Below are positions 1 to 11,380 of a DNA stretch of 64,000 nucleotides, one piece after another (position 1 is the first letter of the stretch; the number at the start of each line of letters is the position of its first letter). The stretch covers positions 56,252,738 through 56,316,737 of the forward strand of contig CM051455.1 in the NCBI GenBank assembly GCA_028274465.1, given 5' to 3'. The stretch comes from Plantago ovata (taxonomy: Eukaryota > Streptophyta > Magnoliopsida > Lamiales > Plantaginaceae). Below the pieces are notes generated by a model. That model was given only the letters and a program-made list of their open reading frames with translations. It ran no database searches and was not told the DNA's origin. A program made the translations under genes and the position numbers.

Positions 1-301
1 ACTTTATAATGGTATAAACTTACAAGAAATTGAGAATTTCTTTTATTTATAGTAATATATTGAGTGAAGATTGTTCTTTTTAATGGGATTGATATTGATG
101 ACTATACGGTTTTATGATAAAATAAACAATTTTAGAAAAATAGAGATAAAATAATAGAAACTTTTATACTCAACTTATTAAAATAATTAATTCTTTTCAC
201 TACCTTTGGAGTATTATAATGACGATCTAATGGCTTAATTTGATCATTTATAAAATTTAGAGGGGGCAAAATATTTTTTTGGCAGGAGCAAACATATAAC
301 A
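1..301. other. AT-rich sequence without a gene; degenerate repeat
   Basis: No open frame or RNA gene is visible. The part from about 255 and the part from about 1141 read like one interrupted repeat (a region describing 'gggggcaaa...' continues after the inserted element with 'gcttcgcccctgc'), so the element at 312-1130 appears to have landed in an older repeat. Confidence 0.4.
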
Positions 302-311
302 TACCATATAC

Positions 312-1130
312 GGGGCAATTACATTTGGTACCCCTACTATTTTTTTAATTACATCCTAGCCCACGAGTTTGACTTTGCGCGCTCTAAGAGCTGGAAGTGA
401 CATTTCAATCCCTGCCGGAATTTTGGATTTTAAAATTTACCAAACAACATTAAGTTTCATTATTACACATTTATTCCCAATATTTTATTTTTTACAAAAG
501 TAACACTAAATAAGTAACTATACTTCAAAATGATCCACAAAATTATTGCAAGACAAACCCCTATAAATTTGTATTTCCAAATAAGTCTCAAATTATTTTT
601 AAAACATTAAAAAAATAAAATAAAAAGAAGACGATGACAGTAGCTCCGATCGGAGATTCTCCGATGGGAGCTGTGCAAAGCTCCAATTGGAGCAGCTCCG
701 ATTGGAGCTCCGCAAAGCTCGAATCGGAGCAATGTTAAGCTCCGTTTGGAGCTCTGCACAGCTCCAATCGGAGAAGTGTTCATCTCCGATTGGAGCTATG
801 CAAAGCTCCAATCGGAGCTGCTCCGATTGGTGCTTCCAAAGCTCCGATCGGAGCTGTCAACTCCGGTATCAGAGTTAGGTTTTACAAGAAAAGGAAAAAT
901 AGAATAGAAAAGAGAGAAAAGAAAAGAAAATTATAAAAGAAGAGAGAAAAGAAAAAAGTAAGCAGAAAATAATAGAACTAAGGGAGTGTTTGTTTGTAGC
1001 AAAACGGAAAAAAAAGGGAGTGGCCTGAGTCATTGTCGCAAGGGAGAATGGGCTAGGATGTAATTTTCTGAGTAAGCTGGGTTAATATGAAAAGTTTGTC
1101 TTTAGTGGGGGTACCAAATGTAATTAAGTC
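312..1130 (-). mobile_element. Non-autonomous TIR element, copy A (MULE-like) with palindrome array
   Basis: The ends form inverted repeats. Both ends read AATTACATTTGGTACCCC about 5 bp from the terminus, followed after one mismatch by ACTA. A second inverted pair, AATTACATCCTAGCCCA, lies at about 349 and, inverted, near 1048-1065. The element is flanked by a perfect 10-bp direct repeat, TACCATATAC, at 302-311 and 1131-1140. A 10-bp target duplication fits Mutator-like elements (usually 9-11 bp). There is no transposase. The arm at 312-640 matches, inverted, the right arms of the copies at 1638-2553 and 62055-63395, so this copy is in the opposite orientation. The centre holds the palindrome array. 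Confidence 0.8.
642..876. repeat. Array of about 12 short GC-rich palindromes (copy A)
   Basis: Units are variants of GCTCCRATYGGAGC, a 14-bp perfect or near-perfect palindrome, separated by 5-9 bp spacers such as TGTGCAAA. One end carries a variant of the type ACTCCGGTATCAGAGT. The array is far GC-richer than the surrounding DNA. Open frames across it are by-products of the repeat and do not look like genes. Confidence 0.9.
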
Positions 1131-1637
1131 TACCATATACCTAATAAAAAAATAAAATTTTCAGAGGCAATTGACCCGCTCAGCACATGCTAGCTTCGCC
1201 CCTGCTTGGCGCTGTGTAATTTGATTACTACTAGTTCTCCTTGTGGAATGAAAATCGTTTAATGATAAAAAACCGTACCGGTTGTTTTGTTACTTCAATG
1301 GATTGCCTTTAGTTTTAATTTGCACCGTTTGCAAAGCTCATAGTGTTTTTAATGTATAATTTAGATGTATTTGCGTGCAATGGTGGTTCGTATCTTTACT
1401 ATATGTTTTTTATTCATTTTTTTACACTTTTGTAGCGCTGAAAGCTTGATATTAGTATTGTTGAGGTAGCAATTAACAATTTTTTTTATGTTGAAACCAA
1501 CTTCTTGTCCCTAAAATTCTGAAATTAACTCTTTTAAATCTGAAACAATCTTTTTTAGGCGTGAAACCAACTTTCTAAAACTAACTTTTTTGTGAAACTA
1601 ACTTTTACTTGAAACTAATTTGTGAAACTAAATTTTT

Positions 1638-2553
1638 GAGAAATTTTCAGAATGAACCCCTGTTAGTGCACCTCATTTCATTTTTCCCCCTACTAGTTCA
1701 ACTATTACGTTTTACCCCAATCGAGTTGACCAAGTCTAAAATTTTCTGAAAATGTGGCTAGCCAAACACTCCCTTAACTTATTTTATTTTCTTTTCCTTT
1801 TTCCTTTCATGTTTTAATTTTATTTTATTTTTACTTTTATTATTTTCTTTTTCTTTTTTTTTAATTTTAAGTCCTCTTCTTCTCCAGCTCCGGCACCGGA
1901 ATTTTTCCGGCGCCGGAGCTGCCGGAAAGTACAGCTCCAATCGGAGCTGTCAAAATCTCCGATCGGAGCTTTCAAACAGCTCCGATCGGAGCTGTCAAAA
2001 GCTCCGATTGGAGCTGTTTAAAGCTCCAATCGGAGCTTCCCATTGGGCAGCTCCGATCGGAGCTTTAAACAGCTCCGATCGGGAGCTGTCAAAAGCTCCG
2101 ATCGGAGCTTTCAAACAGCTCATCGGAGCTGTATATTTAATTTTACTATTTTTTTTAATTTTTTTTAATTTGTTTTTTTTTCTTTATAAAAAATATGGAG
2201 TGAAATATGAATCAATAATTGTGTATGGATCATTTTGTTATAATATTTAAGAACATTTTGAGATTTATATAACTAATGGGGGTTAATTTAAATAATTTAT
2301 AGTCAATTTTGTAAATAGAAAAATTTAGAGTCAAATATGTAATAAAATAAAATTGAAGTTGTTTGGTTTTTTTGAAAACTAAAACTTAAATGAGGGCAAA
2401 ATGGTACATTTCAGGCCTTAATTCGCTAAAAGTCAAGGTCGTGGGTTAAAATGTAATTGATTTGCACTAACAGGCGGTAATGCGTAGTTGTTAAACTAGT
2501 AGGGGCCAATGTGTAATTGATGAAACTAGCAGGGGATCTTGATGCAAATTACC
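1638..2553 (+). mobile_element. Non-autonomous TIR element, copy B (MULE-like) with palindrome array
   Basis: It is flanked by a perfect 10-bp direct repeat CTAAATTTTT at 1628-1637 and 2554-2563. The ends are long imperfect inverted repeats: the left end contains CCCCTGTTAGTGCA then CCCCCTACTAGTTCAACTA, and the right end, inverted, contains CCCCTGCTAGTTTCA then CCCCTACTAGTTTAACAAC. The right arm (about 2360-2553) matches the right arm of the copy at 62055 and the inverted left arm of copy A, including a shared stretch with TTGACTT and AACCCACG. No coding capacity. The duplication length again points to Mutator-like mobilisation in trans. Confidence 0.8.
1885..2131. repeat. Array of about 10 short GC-rich palindromes (copy B)
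   Basis: Same GCTCCRATYGGAGC units as in the other two copies, separated by spacers such as TGTCAAA and TTCAAACA. It opens with a different palindrome class built on CTCCGGCACCGG and CCGGCGCCGGAG. It is preceded by a long pyrimidine-rich tract (about 1770-1875), as in the copy at 62055. Confidence 0.9.
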
Positions 2554-2563
2554 CTAAATTTTT

Positions 2564-2880
2564 TGTAAAACTAACTGGTGAAACTAATTTCTTTCTAAAA
2601 ATAATTTGTGAAACTAACGTTTTTTGTGAAATTATTTTTTCTGAAATTAAGTTGTGAACTAAATTGTAAAACCAATTCGTGAAACTAACTTTTATAAATT
2701 TAACTTGTAAAACCAGGGCGGAACTAGGAATTAATGTTAGGGGGGAGAAATTACATATACATCATTTTTTGGAAGTTTGGAGGGTGAGGGGCAAAAAGTT
2801 GAAAAATCGTAAAAATTACCTTTAAATTTTTTTAAAAAATCGCAAATTCTAGCTAAAAATTTCTTACATATCATTGGGTA
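2564..2880. other. Array remnant and AT-rich sequence, no gene
   Basis: The first 150 bp belong to the degenerate array described at 1480-2720. The rest (about 2715-2880) resembles a decayed repeat end; no coding sequence is supported. Confidence 0.4.
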
Positions 2881-5800
2881 AAATAATGGTCCATGAGTCT
2901 GGAATCTCAGATCATGCACCATTAGTTTTACAACTCTCAAGACGCTGTCAACGTGGGAACACAAGCCGATTTCGATTCATTAATGGTTTGGTGGAGAAGA
3001 CAGAGTTTATACCGCTGGTACGAACTACTTGGAGAAGCCAACTCAATGACCGACCTATGCATGTCTTGTGGACAAAACTACAGATGCTGCGGCCTCACCT
3101 AAAAGCCTTGAGCCGGCAGCTTACAAACCTGGAACAACAGGCAGAATCATGCCGGAATGAGCTGGCAGAGGAGCAAGAAAGACTGAGAGTTGATTGTCTC
3201 AATCCGGAACTGATCCTACAGGAAAAAGTTTGCACAACACATCTCCTTCGTACTCGAACCATTGCGGAACAAGTACTCCAACAACGGGCCAAAGTCACGT
3301 GGCTTAAGCTTGGCGATGAAAACAATTCTTATTTCCACGCAATGGTAAAAGATAAACAGATGCAGAACGAGATTACTTGGATGGAGAATGAGATGGGTCA
3401 CAAACTGACATCTGATGATGCAATAGAGAATGAAGTCATCCGATTCTATACCCAGCTGGTTGGGACTGACATGCCAAGCCGACTAGGGGTGGATATTGAT
3501 TCTTTAAGGCGTGGGCAGAACCTTACCGCATCACAGGGGGAAGGATTGATTGCTGAGGTGACAAATGACGAAATCTGGCAAGCCCTCAAGGAAATTGATG
3601 ATTCGAAGGCGCCGGGGATTGATGGGTACAATGGTAAGTTTTTCAAATCTAGTTGGGATATTATTAAACATGACGTGCTAGCAGCGGTAAAGGATTTCTT
3701 TGTCCATGAACGCATGTACAAGGCTGTTAATTGTACATTGGTGACCTTGATTCCAAAGACGAAGGATTCCAGAACCATGAAGACCATGAGTCCTATCTCT
3801 TGTTGTACGACCATATACAAAATCATCTCCAAAATACTGACCAAGAGACTCATTTCAGTAATTAATCTTGTAGTGGATGACAACCAATCCGCCTTCCTAC
3901 CTGGGAAGGTGATTCATGATAACATATTAATTGCACATGAACTTGTGAGAGGCTATGCAAGGAAGAGAGTATCTCCCTGATGTATGATCCAGATGGACTT
4001 GCAAAAGGCCTATGACACGGTCGAATGGGGAGCACTAGAGGAGATATTAATTGAATTGAATTTCCCATCCCAGTTCATTCGATGGGTGATGATTTTTGTT
4101 CGCACAGTTTCGTATAGGTACTCCATCAATGGCACACCGAGCCGCATTCTAACGGAAAAAAGAGGACTCCGGCAAGGTGACCCCATCCCGCCTCTACTCT
4201 TTGTTTTAATTATGGAATACTTACACATGAAACTGCAAAAGCTAAAACATGTGCCAGACTTCAACTTTCACCCGAAGTGCGAAAGAGTAGATTTGACAAA
4301 TATCTGCTTTGCGAATGATCTTCTATTGTTCAGCCGTGGTGATACAATTTCAGTAACTCTATTGGTGAAAGAATTCAATGAATTTTCAGCATCTACAGGC
4401 TTAAAGGCAAACAATTCGAAGTGTAAGGTGTATTTTGGAGGTGTAAACAGACAGACCCAAGAAGAGATAATGCAGACCACTGGATATGAACTTGGAGAAC
4501 TGCCCTTCAAGTATCTTGGCATGCCCCCAGCCACAAGGAAACTCACAGTACACATGTGCCAACCCCTCGCCGAGAAGATCATTGCCAGGATCAAGCACTG
4601 GACATCCAAACTTCTCAGTTATGTTGGACGTCTTCAGTTGATAAAAAGTGTGTTGTTTTTCATCACCAATTATTGGCTACAAGTCTTCCCTATGCCGAAG
4701 AAATTCCTACATCACATAGAACCTCTTTTCCGTAGCTATCTATGGAGTGGGACAGAGGAGATCACGAGGAAAGCTCCTGTTGCTTGGGATAAAGTATGTG
4801 ATACAATAAACACAGGTGGACTGAATGTGATTGATCTCATCACCTGGAACCGAGCAAATCTGATGAAATTGTACTGGAACCTAAGTGAGAAGGCGGATAA
4901 ATTATGGGTTAGATGGGTCCATGCATACTATATTAAACATGATCGATTGGAGCTCTTTGCACCAATACAGACGTGCTCATGGATGCTAAAGAGTATTCTA
5001 AAGATGCGAGAATGGGTTGGAAAGAGCCAAATTTGGAATGGATTGCAGGGGGACCAAAAATTCCCTACAAAACTCATATATCATGAAATGTGAGGTGAGA
5101 AAACGCCGGTAGAATGGAGAAAGCTTTTCTTCTCAAACTGGGCATGGCCACGTGCTTTTTCATCCTCTGGCTCTGCGCACAAGGGAGATTATGTACTAAG
5201 GACAGGCTCACAAAATTTGGTATTGCGAATGATGGAAGTTGTGGGTTCTGCCAACTTGAAGAAATAGGGCCGCATCTCTTCTTTGCGTGCAGGAAGACTT
5301 GCGCTGTTCTGGAGGAGATTTTTCTGTGGCTGGGACTTCAAAACGTCCCCACTGTACAACCAACCATGACCTGGATTATTGCCAAAACAAAGGGGGAAAG
5401 TTGTACCTCTAGAGTGCTGAAAGTGGCGGTTGCGGAAACAATCTATGCGATCTGGATGGTTCGCAATAAAATGATCTTTCAACCAGGGATTGACCATGTT
5501 GGAAGCCTGGTTGGACAAATAAAAATGGTGCTTCGTGAGAGGTTAATGCTCAGCCCGAAATTGCAGATGTATGCGTGTGAACTGGGGCAGTAAAGAAGAC
5601 GAAAAAAAGGGGTGGTTAGTGCCAGCCGCTGTGATAAAGAAACTGATACTAATGCGTTGGCTGTTAGTTAAAAAATTGTGATTTTATTGTTTCTAGTTGT
5701 GCTCATGTGAACGCTAGGCTGGATCGCTGATCGGCTTATGTACATGATCTATTTTGGTTAATGGAAAGTGCTCTAATTTCCAATTTTATTTATTTTTTTT
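2880..5800 (+). pseudogene. 5'-truncated L1-type LINE, ORF2 remnant (LINE-1 of this window)
   Basis: The translation starts in the last strand of the endonuclease domain (SGISDHAP, about 2890) and runs through the reverse transcriptase (KAPGIDGYNGKFF near 3610, LQKAYDTVEWG near 4000, GLRQGDP near 4170) to a zinc-binding reverse-transcriptase C-terminal domain (FILWLCAQGRLCTKDRL, then C-x2-C...H-x3-C, 5160-5300). Lesions: an in-frame TGA at 3978-3980 where the family has Arg (a CGA to TGA change), another in-frame stop at 5091-5093, and a frameshift near 5150-5165. The catalytic motif reads FANDLLL instead of FADDLLL (AAT at 4314-4316), so the enzyme would be dead even if repaired. The 5' half, including ORF1 and most of the endonuclease, is missing. 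A T-rich tract follows near 5790-5812. Confidence 0.9.
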
Positions 5801-5812
5801 TTTTTTTTTTTG

Positions 5813-6575
5813 GTTAAAGTAACTTTTTTTTAAGAAAATACTGCAAGAGGAAAACAACTCCAAGCCCAACAAGAGTCAAGTACCAGCCCACCAAAGCATC
5901 AAACAAAAGTTTCCAGGTGGATTTCCCCAATTAAAACAAAATCCCTTAGTTTCAGAAATAGAGGGTGACGAAAATGGTGAAAAGAAGGTGAAATGCGGCT
6001 ATGAAGTTCCAGTTCCCCCGTTTTTTTCCCTTCTATTTTCTTCACGTAACAATCCTCACCATCATTGATACACAATGGTTAGTCATCTATGTAAATGACG
6101 GGAATAGAACCGAACTTCTGGTAATCTTTGTATAGGAAGGATGGTTGCCATTAATGGAGAGACATAAATTTGACGGTAGAGAAAGGAAGAAGAAGATAAG
6201 AGGGATGAGGTAAAAAGAAAGAAAAAAAAATCGTTAATGGAGTGCTGAACTTATTTGATATACCATTAAAAAAATAGAATGAAGTAATATGTAATGATGT
6301 TAGAGAGTTGAACTTAATTGATATATTGTTAATGAAATGGCTTAGTTGAGCTAAAATGTAATTTTTCTAATTAAAAAGACCGTGTTCGATATGTTTATTA
6401 TGCAATAATTTAGAATAACAAGAGCATTCGACATGATTATATTGCGAACTCTATCATAAAAAAAAAAAAGAAAATCATTATTCATTTTACTGTAATTATT
6501 TTATTTAATTATTTGTGATTCCCGGTTTTGAATTGTTTATCAGCCAATCACAATGCTGCACAACTTCAATTTCCC
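5813..6575. other. Gene-free stretch; includes a satellite-like patch at about 6385-6460
   Basis: I see no gene. The patch at 6385-6460 contains the phrase GCAATAATTTAGAATAAC and resembles the degenerate satellite at 48240-48935 and 57230-57600. A CCAAT motif at 6544-6548 lies just outside the left end of the Harbinger element and may be the displaced promoter of COG4. Confidence 0.5.
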
Positions 6576-6578
6576 TAA

Positions 6579-6600
6579 TGCCCCGTTTGGTTGGGGTGCG
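6579..6600 (+). repeat. Left terminal inverted repeat of the Harbinger element
   Basis: Shares TGCCCC-x-TTTGGTT and a following GGGTG with the inverted right end (about 20692-20719). Preceded by TAA, the target duplication. Confidence 0.85.
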
Positions 6601-7281
6601 CATTGACCACGCGTTAAAGTTCATAAGTTGAGGTGCACATTTGGTCCAACTTAAGTTGTATTAAAACCGGTGAGGGAACCTTGATACCCACTGTTTGTTT
6701 TTTCATTTTCTGGGGTGTGTTTCTGGTGTGTTTGGACCACATTTCTCATAAAATTTACACTGTTTGGTTTGAAGGTGTAGATGGGTCAGCCCAATAATTA
6801 AGTAGTCAAAGCCCAAATAAAATACATTTCCCCTACCTCACTCGTCTGTTTGGTTCTTTTTCTCTGTGAGTTTTCCGTTTAAACATAAGAATAAGCAGTA
6901 ACTGCCGGCGAAGAAGTTAATATTCGTTATAACCGAATAATTGAAGCAGGGCAATTGATGATGCAATTCGAAGAAGAACTATTGGATTCAAGATTTCTGT
7001 AGGCTGCTTAATTGCGAATTTGGCTCTGCTAATTGGTATGTTTTCGCTGTTTCTTTTCAATTCCTCTTTAAATTCTATGAATTTAGGAATTAAAATTCGC
7101 GTGTTTGTAGTGTTAAATGCTCAATCTGGATTTTTAGTTGAGTGACATACAGTTGTAGGAGCCTTAATTTGCTTGAATAAAACATAGATTCTTACACTGC
7201 GCATTGCTGTTACAATGAAAGGTGGACTTAAATGGGTACAGAACTGGTAATTAAGGACGGATCATCGTATGATTTCTGTGT

Positions 7282-8231
7282 TCACTTCCTAATGAACTTA
7301 TCCATGATTGATTTTACGCCAGTAGTGTAACTCTTTTTCATGGCATTTCTTTTGTCTGCTTCTGTTGGTTTATCATCTTCAAATGCAATCTTCTTCTTCG
7401 CTTTCCCGTTGCTGCTACCCTCACCAGTAGTCACATTGCACATTTGGATCAGTGGTGGGTCTATTTCTAGGACACGGGCTATAAAATCGGGGGACATTGG
7501 AGGGTATGGTGTTCCATGATCAAGTGACCACAAAGGTTCTACTTTTGGGGTGGGAGGTAACAATATATCTCTATTGACAACAATAGGGCTATTAGGGATA
7601 CGAAATTGAGGTACCGGGAACTGGTCGAGATTGAAATAAAATGGGATAATTGCAAGGTTGGTTTGTACTTGACTTGCAACAGGTTTCCAAGTTGCTTCAA
7701 AAAGTGCATTCCATCCTTCAAAGAGTATGATTAACTCTTTCCACAATGGTTCACCTATTTCAAAGTACCATTTTGCATCTTTTTCTGTCTACACTTCAAC
7801 AACATATAATCAACAAAGAATTCCACGAACTTGTTGAAGTTTACATATTGAAAAAAAAAGACAAATGATTCAATTTAGTTTAATACCTGCAAAGCCTCGC
7901 TCCATATATCTGGATCAGCATTGAATCTATGCTCCTCCTCATCCCATTTCATGCCAGTTTTGTTTAGTAGCATCTTGAAAACATTGTGTCGCTGATTGAG
8001 TTTTCCTACAACCACTCTGATATCTTCTATTTGATGAGTAGTGCCAACAGCAAAAGCCAGTTTCTCCTGTGCAATGTGATATGCTCGATCAACAACATGT
8101 GGCCATTCCCAGACCCCATCATATGCAAGATCACACAGGTGGTTGATAAGGCTCCTTACATGGTCCTTTGGAAAGGATGGATCATAAAAAGCTCCGTCCT
8201 GTTCCACCTCTGTGATAGGAACAAGACTCAT
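7282..8231 (-). CDS. Myb/SANT-like protein 1 of the Harbinger element
   Basis: Two exons, 8231-7887 and 7788-7282, joined across a 98-bp GT-AG intron give about 283 residues. The first exon codes a degenerate Myb/SANT-like domain: WEWPHVVDRAY, then LNQRHNVFKMLLNKTGMKWD and ADPDIWSEALQ, after which the intron falls in phase 0. The second exon starts with KWYFEIGEPLWKELIILFEGW, shared in pattern with the paralogues at 10590 and 14345, and ends in a basic tail (KKSYTTGVKSIMDKFIRK). A TATA-like CCTATATATTT lies about 90 bp upstream (near 8320). The frame is intact. By family it would bind DNA or act with the transposase, but this is inference. It is divergent from the PB1-like gene to its right. 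Confidence 0.75.
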
Positions 8232-9359
8232 TTTTCTTTTGGTGGATAGTGTGTTTTTAAGATGCTGTTAAGACTTTAGTGGAACTGCTGTGGAAGAAAT
8301 TGTTCACAACCTAAGGTAAATATATAGGGTACAATTGTGCTAGGGTTAAGTAAGGAGTTAGATATACTCTAATATTAGACCTAGCACACTGTTTCAGTTT
8401 AGGGAGCCATTTGACTAGTCATACTTTTTAAATAATTGATGGCAGAATTAATGACACACTTTTAATGGGATCTGTTGAGCAATGCATTCTGACTTCCCTT
8501 ATGAGATATAACAATCTGTAACTGTATTATACAAGCTATGTTATCAGCAACATTCATGAAAATATGGTAGAGCCTTCATTTATTTTAATATTGCCTCAGT
8601 GAGCTGATTTAATTTTCCTTGTATGAATTGCTCTGTACATCTGTGACTTTGTGAATAGAAAATCTATATACCTTGCTTATGTCTATGTAAATACAACCAT
8701 TCATTCTGTCATAAGAGGAGCAGGCATACATTTAGATGATATATGTATTGAATGTATTTTACCATCTCACCTTTGCTGTTTATTGTGAGCTGCCTCTTTA
8801 TGAAACATGTGTGCACTGATATTAATTTTGAAAGATCTGTCTTTCCTTATTTGATCATCTTATAAATTGTGTATTCGGTACTCTTCTTAATGGAGGCAGA
8901 AATTTGAAACCTAAAATGAAATAAATTTAAAGTATTTTAACATTCACCAACCATTCTTTTATATGATAAATGCTTTTCTTTTGGGCAATAGGTTATAAAA
9001 CCTGAGTGTTTGTAAGATAAATTTAGACCACCACAACTCATTTACTGCAAACCTAAATACCAAATATTAAGCAATGGCTTCCTCAAGTGGGCTAAATTAG
9101 TTGCTAAATTTATCAGTTGATTATTAAATTTGAACCATAATTATCACTTGTCTGCTGAAAGAATAGTGTATGCTGAAATCTGTTTGATTTGCATATCAGT
9201 AAATTGTAGTTTCAAAAACCAAATCAATGAACATTGTTTACATTCGTAACGTAATAAAATATAAAAGAAATAAGAATAATTTTTTGTTTGATGTTAAAAA
9301 AAATCAGTTTGAAATAACAATTTTTTTTAAAGTGTCCTGCTCTTGTGCTTTAAACACAG
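8232..9359. other. Intergenic or intron DNA between two divergent Harbinger genes
   Basis: AT-rich. It must contain the promoter of the minus-strand Myb/SANT-like gene 1 and probably the first exon and intron of the plus-strand PB1-like gene 1. I could not identify that exon. Confidence 0.4.
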
Positions 9360-10009
9360 AGAGGCTTCTGCATCACTCTTCGATTGAGATGTGGGGAGGA
9401 GGGAGGTTTTATGTTAGAGACAATTTGCTTCAGTACGCTGGTGGAGAATATAAATACATTCACAATTGTGACATCAGAAAGTTTGACATTTGGGATTTGT
9501 TTGGTGCTGCTACAAAGTGTGGTTTCAAGACTGGGATTCCAACAATGGATTGGTTTGTTCATCCACACGGAGATGACTTGGTTCCCCTAGAAAGTGACGA
9601 GGACGTGAAACATATGTTTTATGTGGGAAACAACTACTGCCGCCCAAGCGTTAAGGTTTATACTCAGGACACTTATTTACAAGTGTAACCTGATAGACCT
9701 TTACACGAGTTGTACTTGATACCAAGAATCGTTCCTGATGTTGCTAGAGTTGGTAACATTGAACTATGCACTAAGAATGTGGATGAAAAGCTTAAGGAGA
9801 TGGAATCGTGGACTTTCGAAGAAAAAGGGTTGAAAGAAAAGCTTGGTTTGACGTGGTATGTTTCTGAACACATGGATCCGGAACCAGCTTGCAAGAATCC
9901 CGATATCAACCTACGTCCATTGGCAATTAGGGGTTTGAGTGAGAGGGAGATGCTAATCGAGGATGATGTTATTGGTAATTACCTAGAGCTCGATGAAGAT
10001 GATTTATAA
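9360..10009 (+). pseudogene. PB1-like domain protein 1, with one internal stop
   Basis: An exon starting after the acceptor ACAG at 9356-9359 codes a PB1-like domain of the kind found at the N-terminus of plant transposon-related proteins: WGGGRFYVRD, CDIRKFDIWDL, MDWFVHPHGDDLVPLES, DEDVKHMF, VKVYTQD. A TAA at 9686-9688 interrupts the frame; the same frame then continues for 107 codons (PDRPLHELYLIPRIVPDVAR to YLELDEDDL). The paralogue at 12295-13799 aligns across the stop (YTQDKLLEIDSTWQKTLYQIP), so the stop is a point mutation and not an exon end. The acceptor is at the same place as in the paralogue, exactly 16 residues before GGGR plus one. The acidic C-terminus contains TWYVS. The first exon was not found; ATG 9389 could serve as a start. 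Function unknown. Confidence 0.65.
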
Positions 10010-10589
10010 GTTCGTAAGTTGTTCAACCTTAACTAATAATTGTTTGTTGTTCTTCACAGCTTTTGCTATTTCTTTCGTAATTTTTTTATTTTTGAAAACT
10101 TCTGACTATCTAAATTATGAATGTATTGCATCGTACAGACTTTTAACTTTATATCAATAACTATTGCCGTAATACATTTTTATGTGATGGTCTATTTAGT
10201 TATGTACTAAATAGTTGGCAGAGTAATTCGTTGTTCGACTAATACATTATCTTCTTCACCATTTAGCAGATTGACTTGTTTGTAGTTATATTATATGGTT
10301 GCCTTGATCAACATATTAGATACAACCGCCCCTTTCATTTAAAATAAAATTTGGCATAATACAATACATGAACTAATTAGAAATTCGAAACATAGTACCA
10401 ATAGATAAGATACTTAATACATAAGACTAAATAGGAGACCTAAAAAGGCATATTAAGATAACCTCCGAAAAAGCTAATCCTTTTGGAGTTGGGGGTGGAT
10501 TGTAACCGACGAAAAACTGATTGAGAGCCAAACTACTCCTCTCCCTTGGATTTCCTGTGATCACGGTAATCAGGACGGAAGGAGTACTC

Positions 10590-11380
10590 TCATGTTGGTG
10601 CAGAAGTTTCACATTTGTTCTCCAAGTTTGCTGTTTCCACCACAGCAGTTGAATCTTCTTCATCTTCTGAATCCGGAACTTCTAGTGTTTTCCAGTATGA
10701 ATCGTCAGAGCCTAGCGAAGCCAATTCAAGCCACGAGTCTGGAACTTCATGATGAGGCTGGACTGTTTTCCAGTATGGATCGTCAGAGTCCAGAGAGGCA
10801 GTTTCCTCCCATCCACATGCAACATATTCTGTGTTGGTTGCATAATCTCCGTGCCAATACGACCATCCATCGAAAATACAAGCCGGTTCATCCCACATTG
10901 GATCACCTACCTCCTGATACCAAGCATTGCATGGATCTGCCTATAAATGTAATAAAAAACAGATTTTATAAGGCGTTGCAAGTATTAATTTTATTGGATA
11001 TCAGTATGTACGCAAGCAAGTATTGCTAAAATATTTACCTTCAATAGTTCACGCCAGACCTCTGGATCAGCACTTAGCTTGTTAGTCTCGCAGTTCCACT
11101 CAACTCTTGTAGTTGTTCTCAGCTTGGTGAAGGTCACATGACGCTTGTGCAGCAAGTTGATACCATCTCTTATCTGCTTGTCCGTGTAATCAAATGGCAA
11201 CTCCGAGTTGATGTAGGCACGAACAGCCTTGTACCCCTTATCAACTAAGCCAGGCCAAATCCAGTCTCCTGACTGGCAGAGCTCATTCAACTTTGAAGCT
11301 ATGAGCTTCATACGAACCTCTGATATTGCCTCTCCACTCCCATACCAAGCCACTTGACGGTCAGTTTGAGTATTCGCCAT
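10590..11380 (-). CDS. Myb/SANT-like protein 2 of the Harbinger element
   Basis: Exons 11380-11039 and 10940-10590 with a 98-bp GT-AG intron code about 230 residues. Exon 1 carries the Myb/SANT-like pattern (WIWPGLVDKGYKAV, IRDGINLLHKRHVTFTKL, VEWN, ADPEVWRELLK) and ends in phase 0 at the same site as its paralogues. Exon 2 begins AWYQEVGDPMWDEPACIFDGW. It then carries an internal repeat, SDDPYWKT and SDDSYWKT each followed by EVPDS, and an acidic stretch EVPDSEDEEDS. An AT-rich TATA candidate (TCTTTAAATA, inverted 11481-11490) lies about 100 bp upstream. Open frame intact. It is convergent with PB1-like gene 1 and divergent from PB1-like gene 2. Role in transposition is inferred only from location and domain. 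Confidence 0.7.

Larger units (their letters stand above)
1480..2720. repeat. Degenerate short tandem array split by element copy B
   Basis: Sequence at 1480-1637 and again at 2554-2720 consists of loosely repeated units around GTGAAACTAACTTTT, roughly 15-20 bp each. The element at 1638-2553 sits inside this array, so the two halves were once continuous. No function is evident. Confidence 0.7.

Noticed and set aside
642-876. Palindrome arrays as CRISPR
   Set aside because: Repeats are 14 bp with 5-9-bp spacers that are themselves repeated, there are no cas genes, and the DNA is from a plant nucleus.
599-878. Short open frames across palindrome array A
   Set aside because: Same reason as for array C; no start context, no homologous domain.
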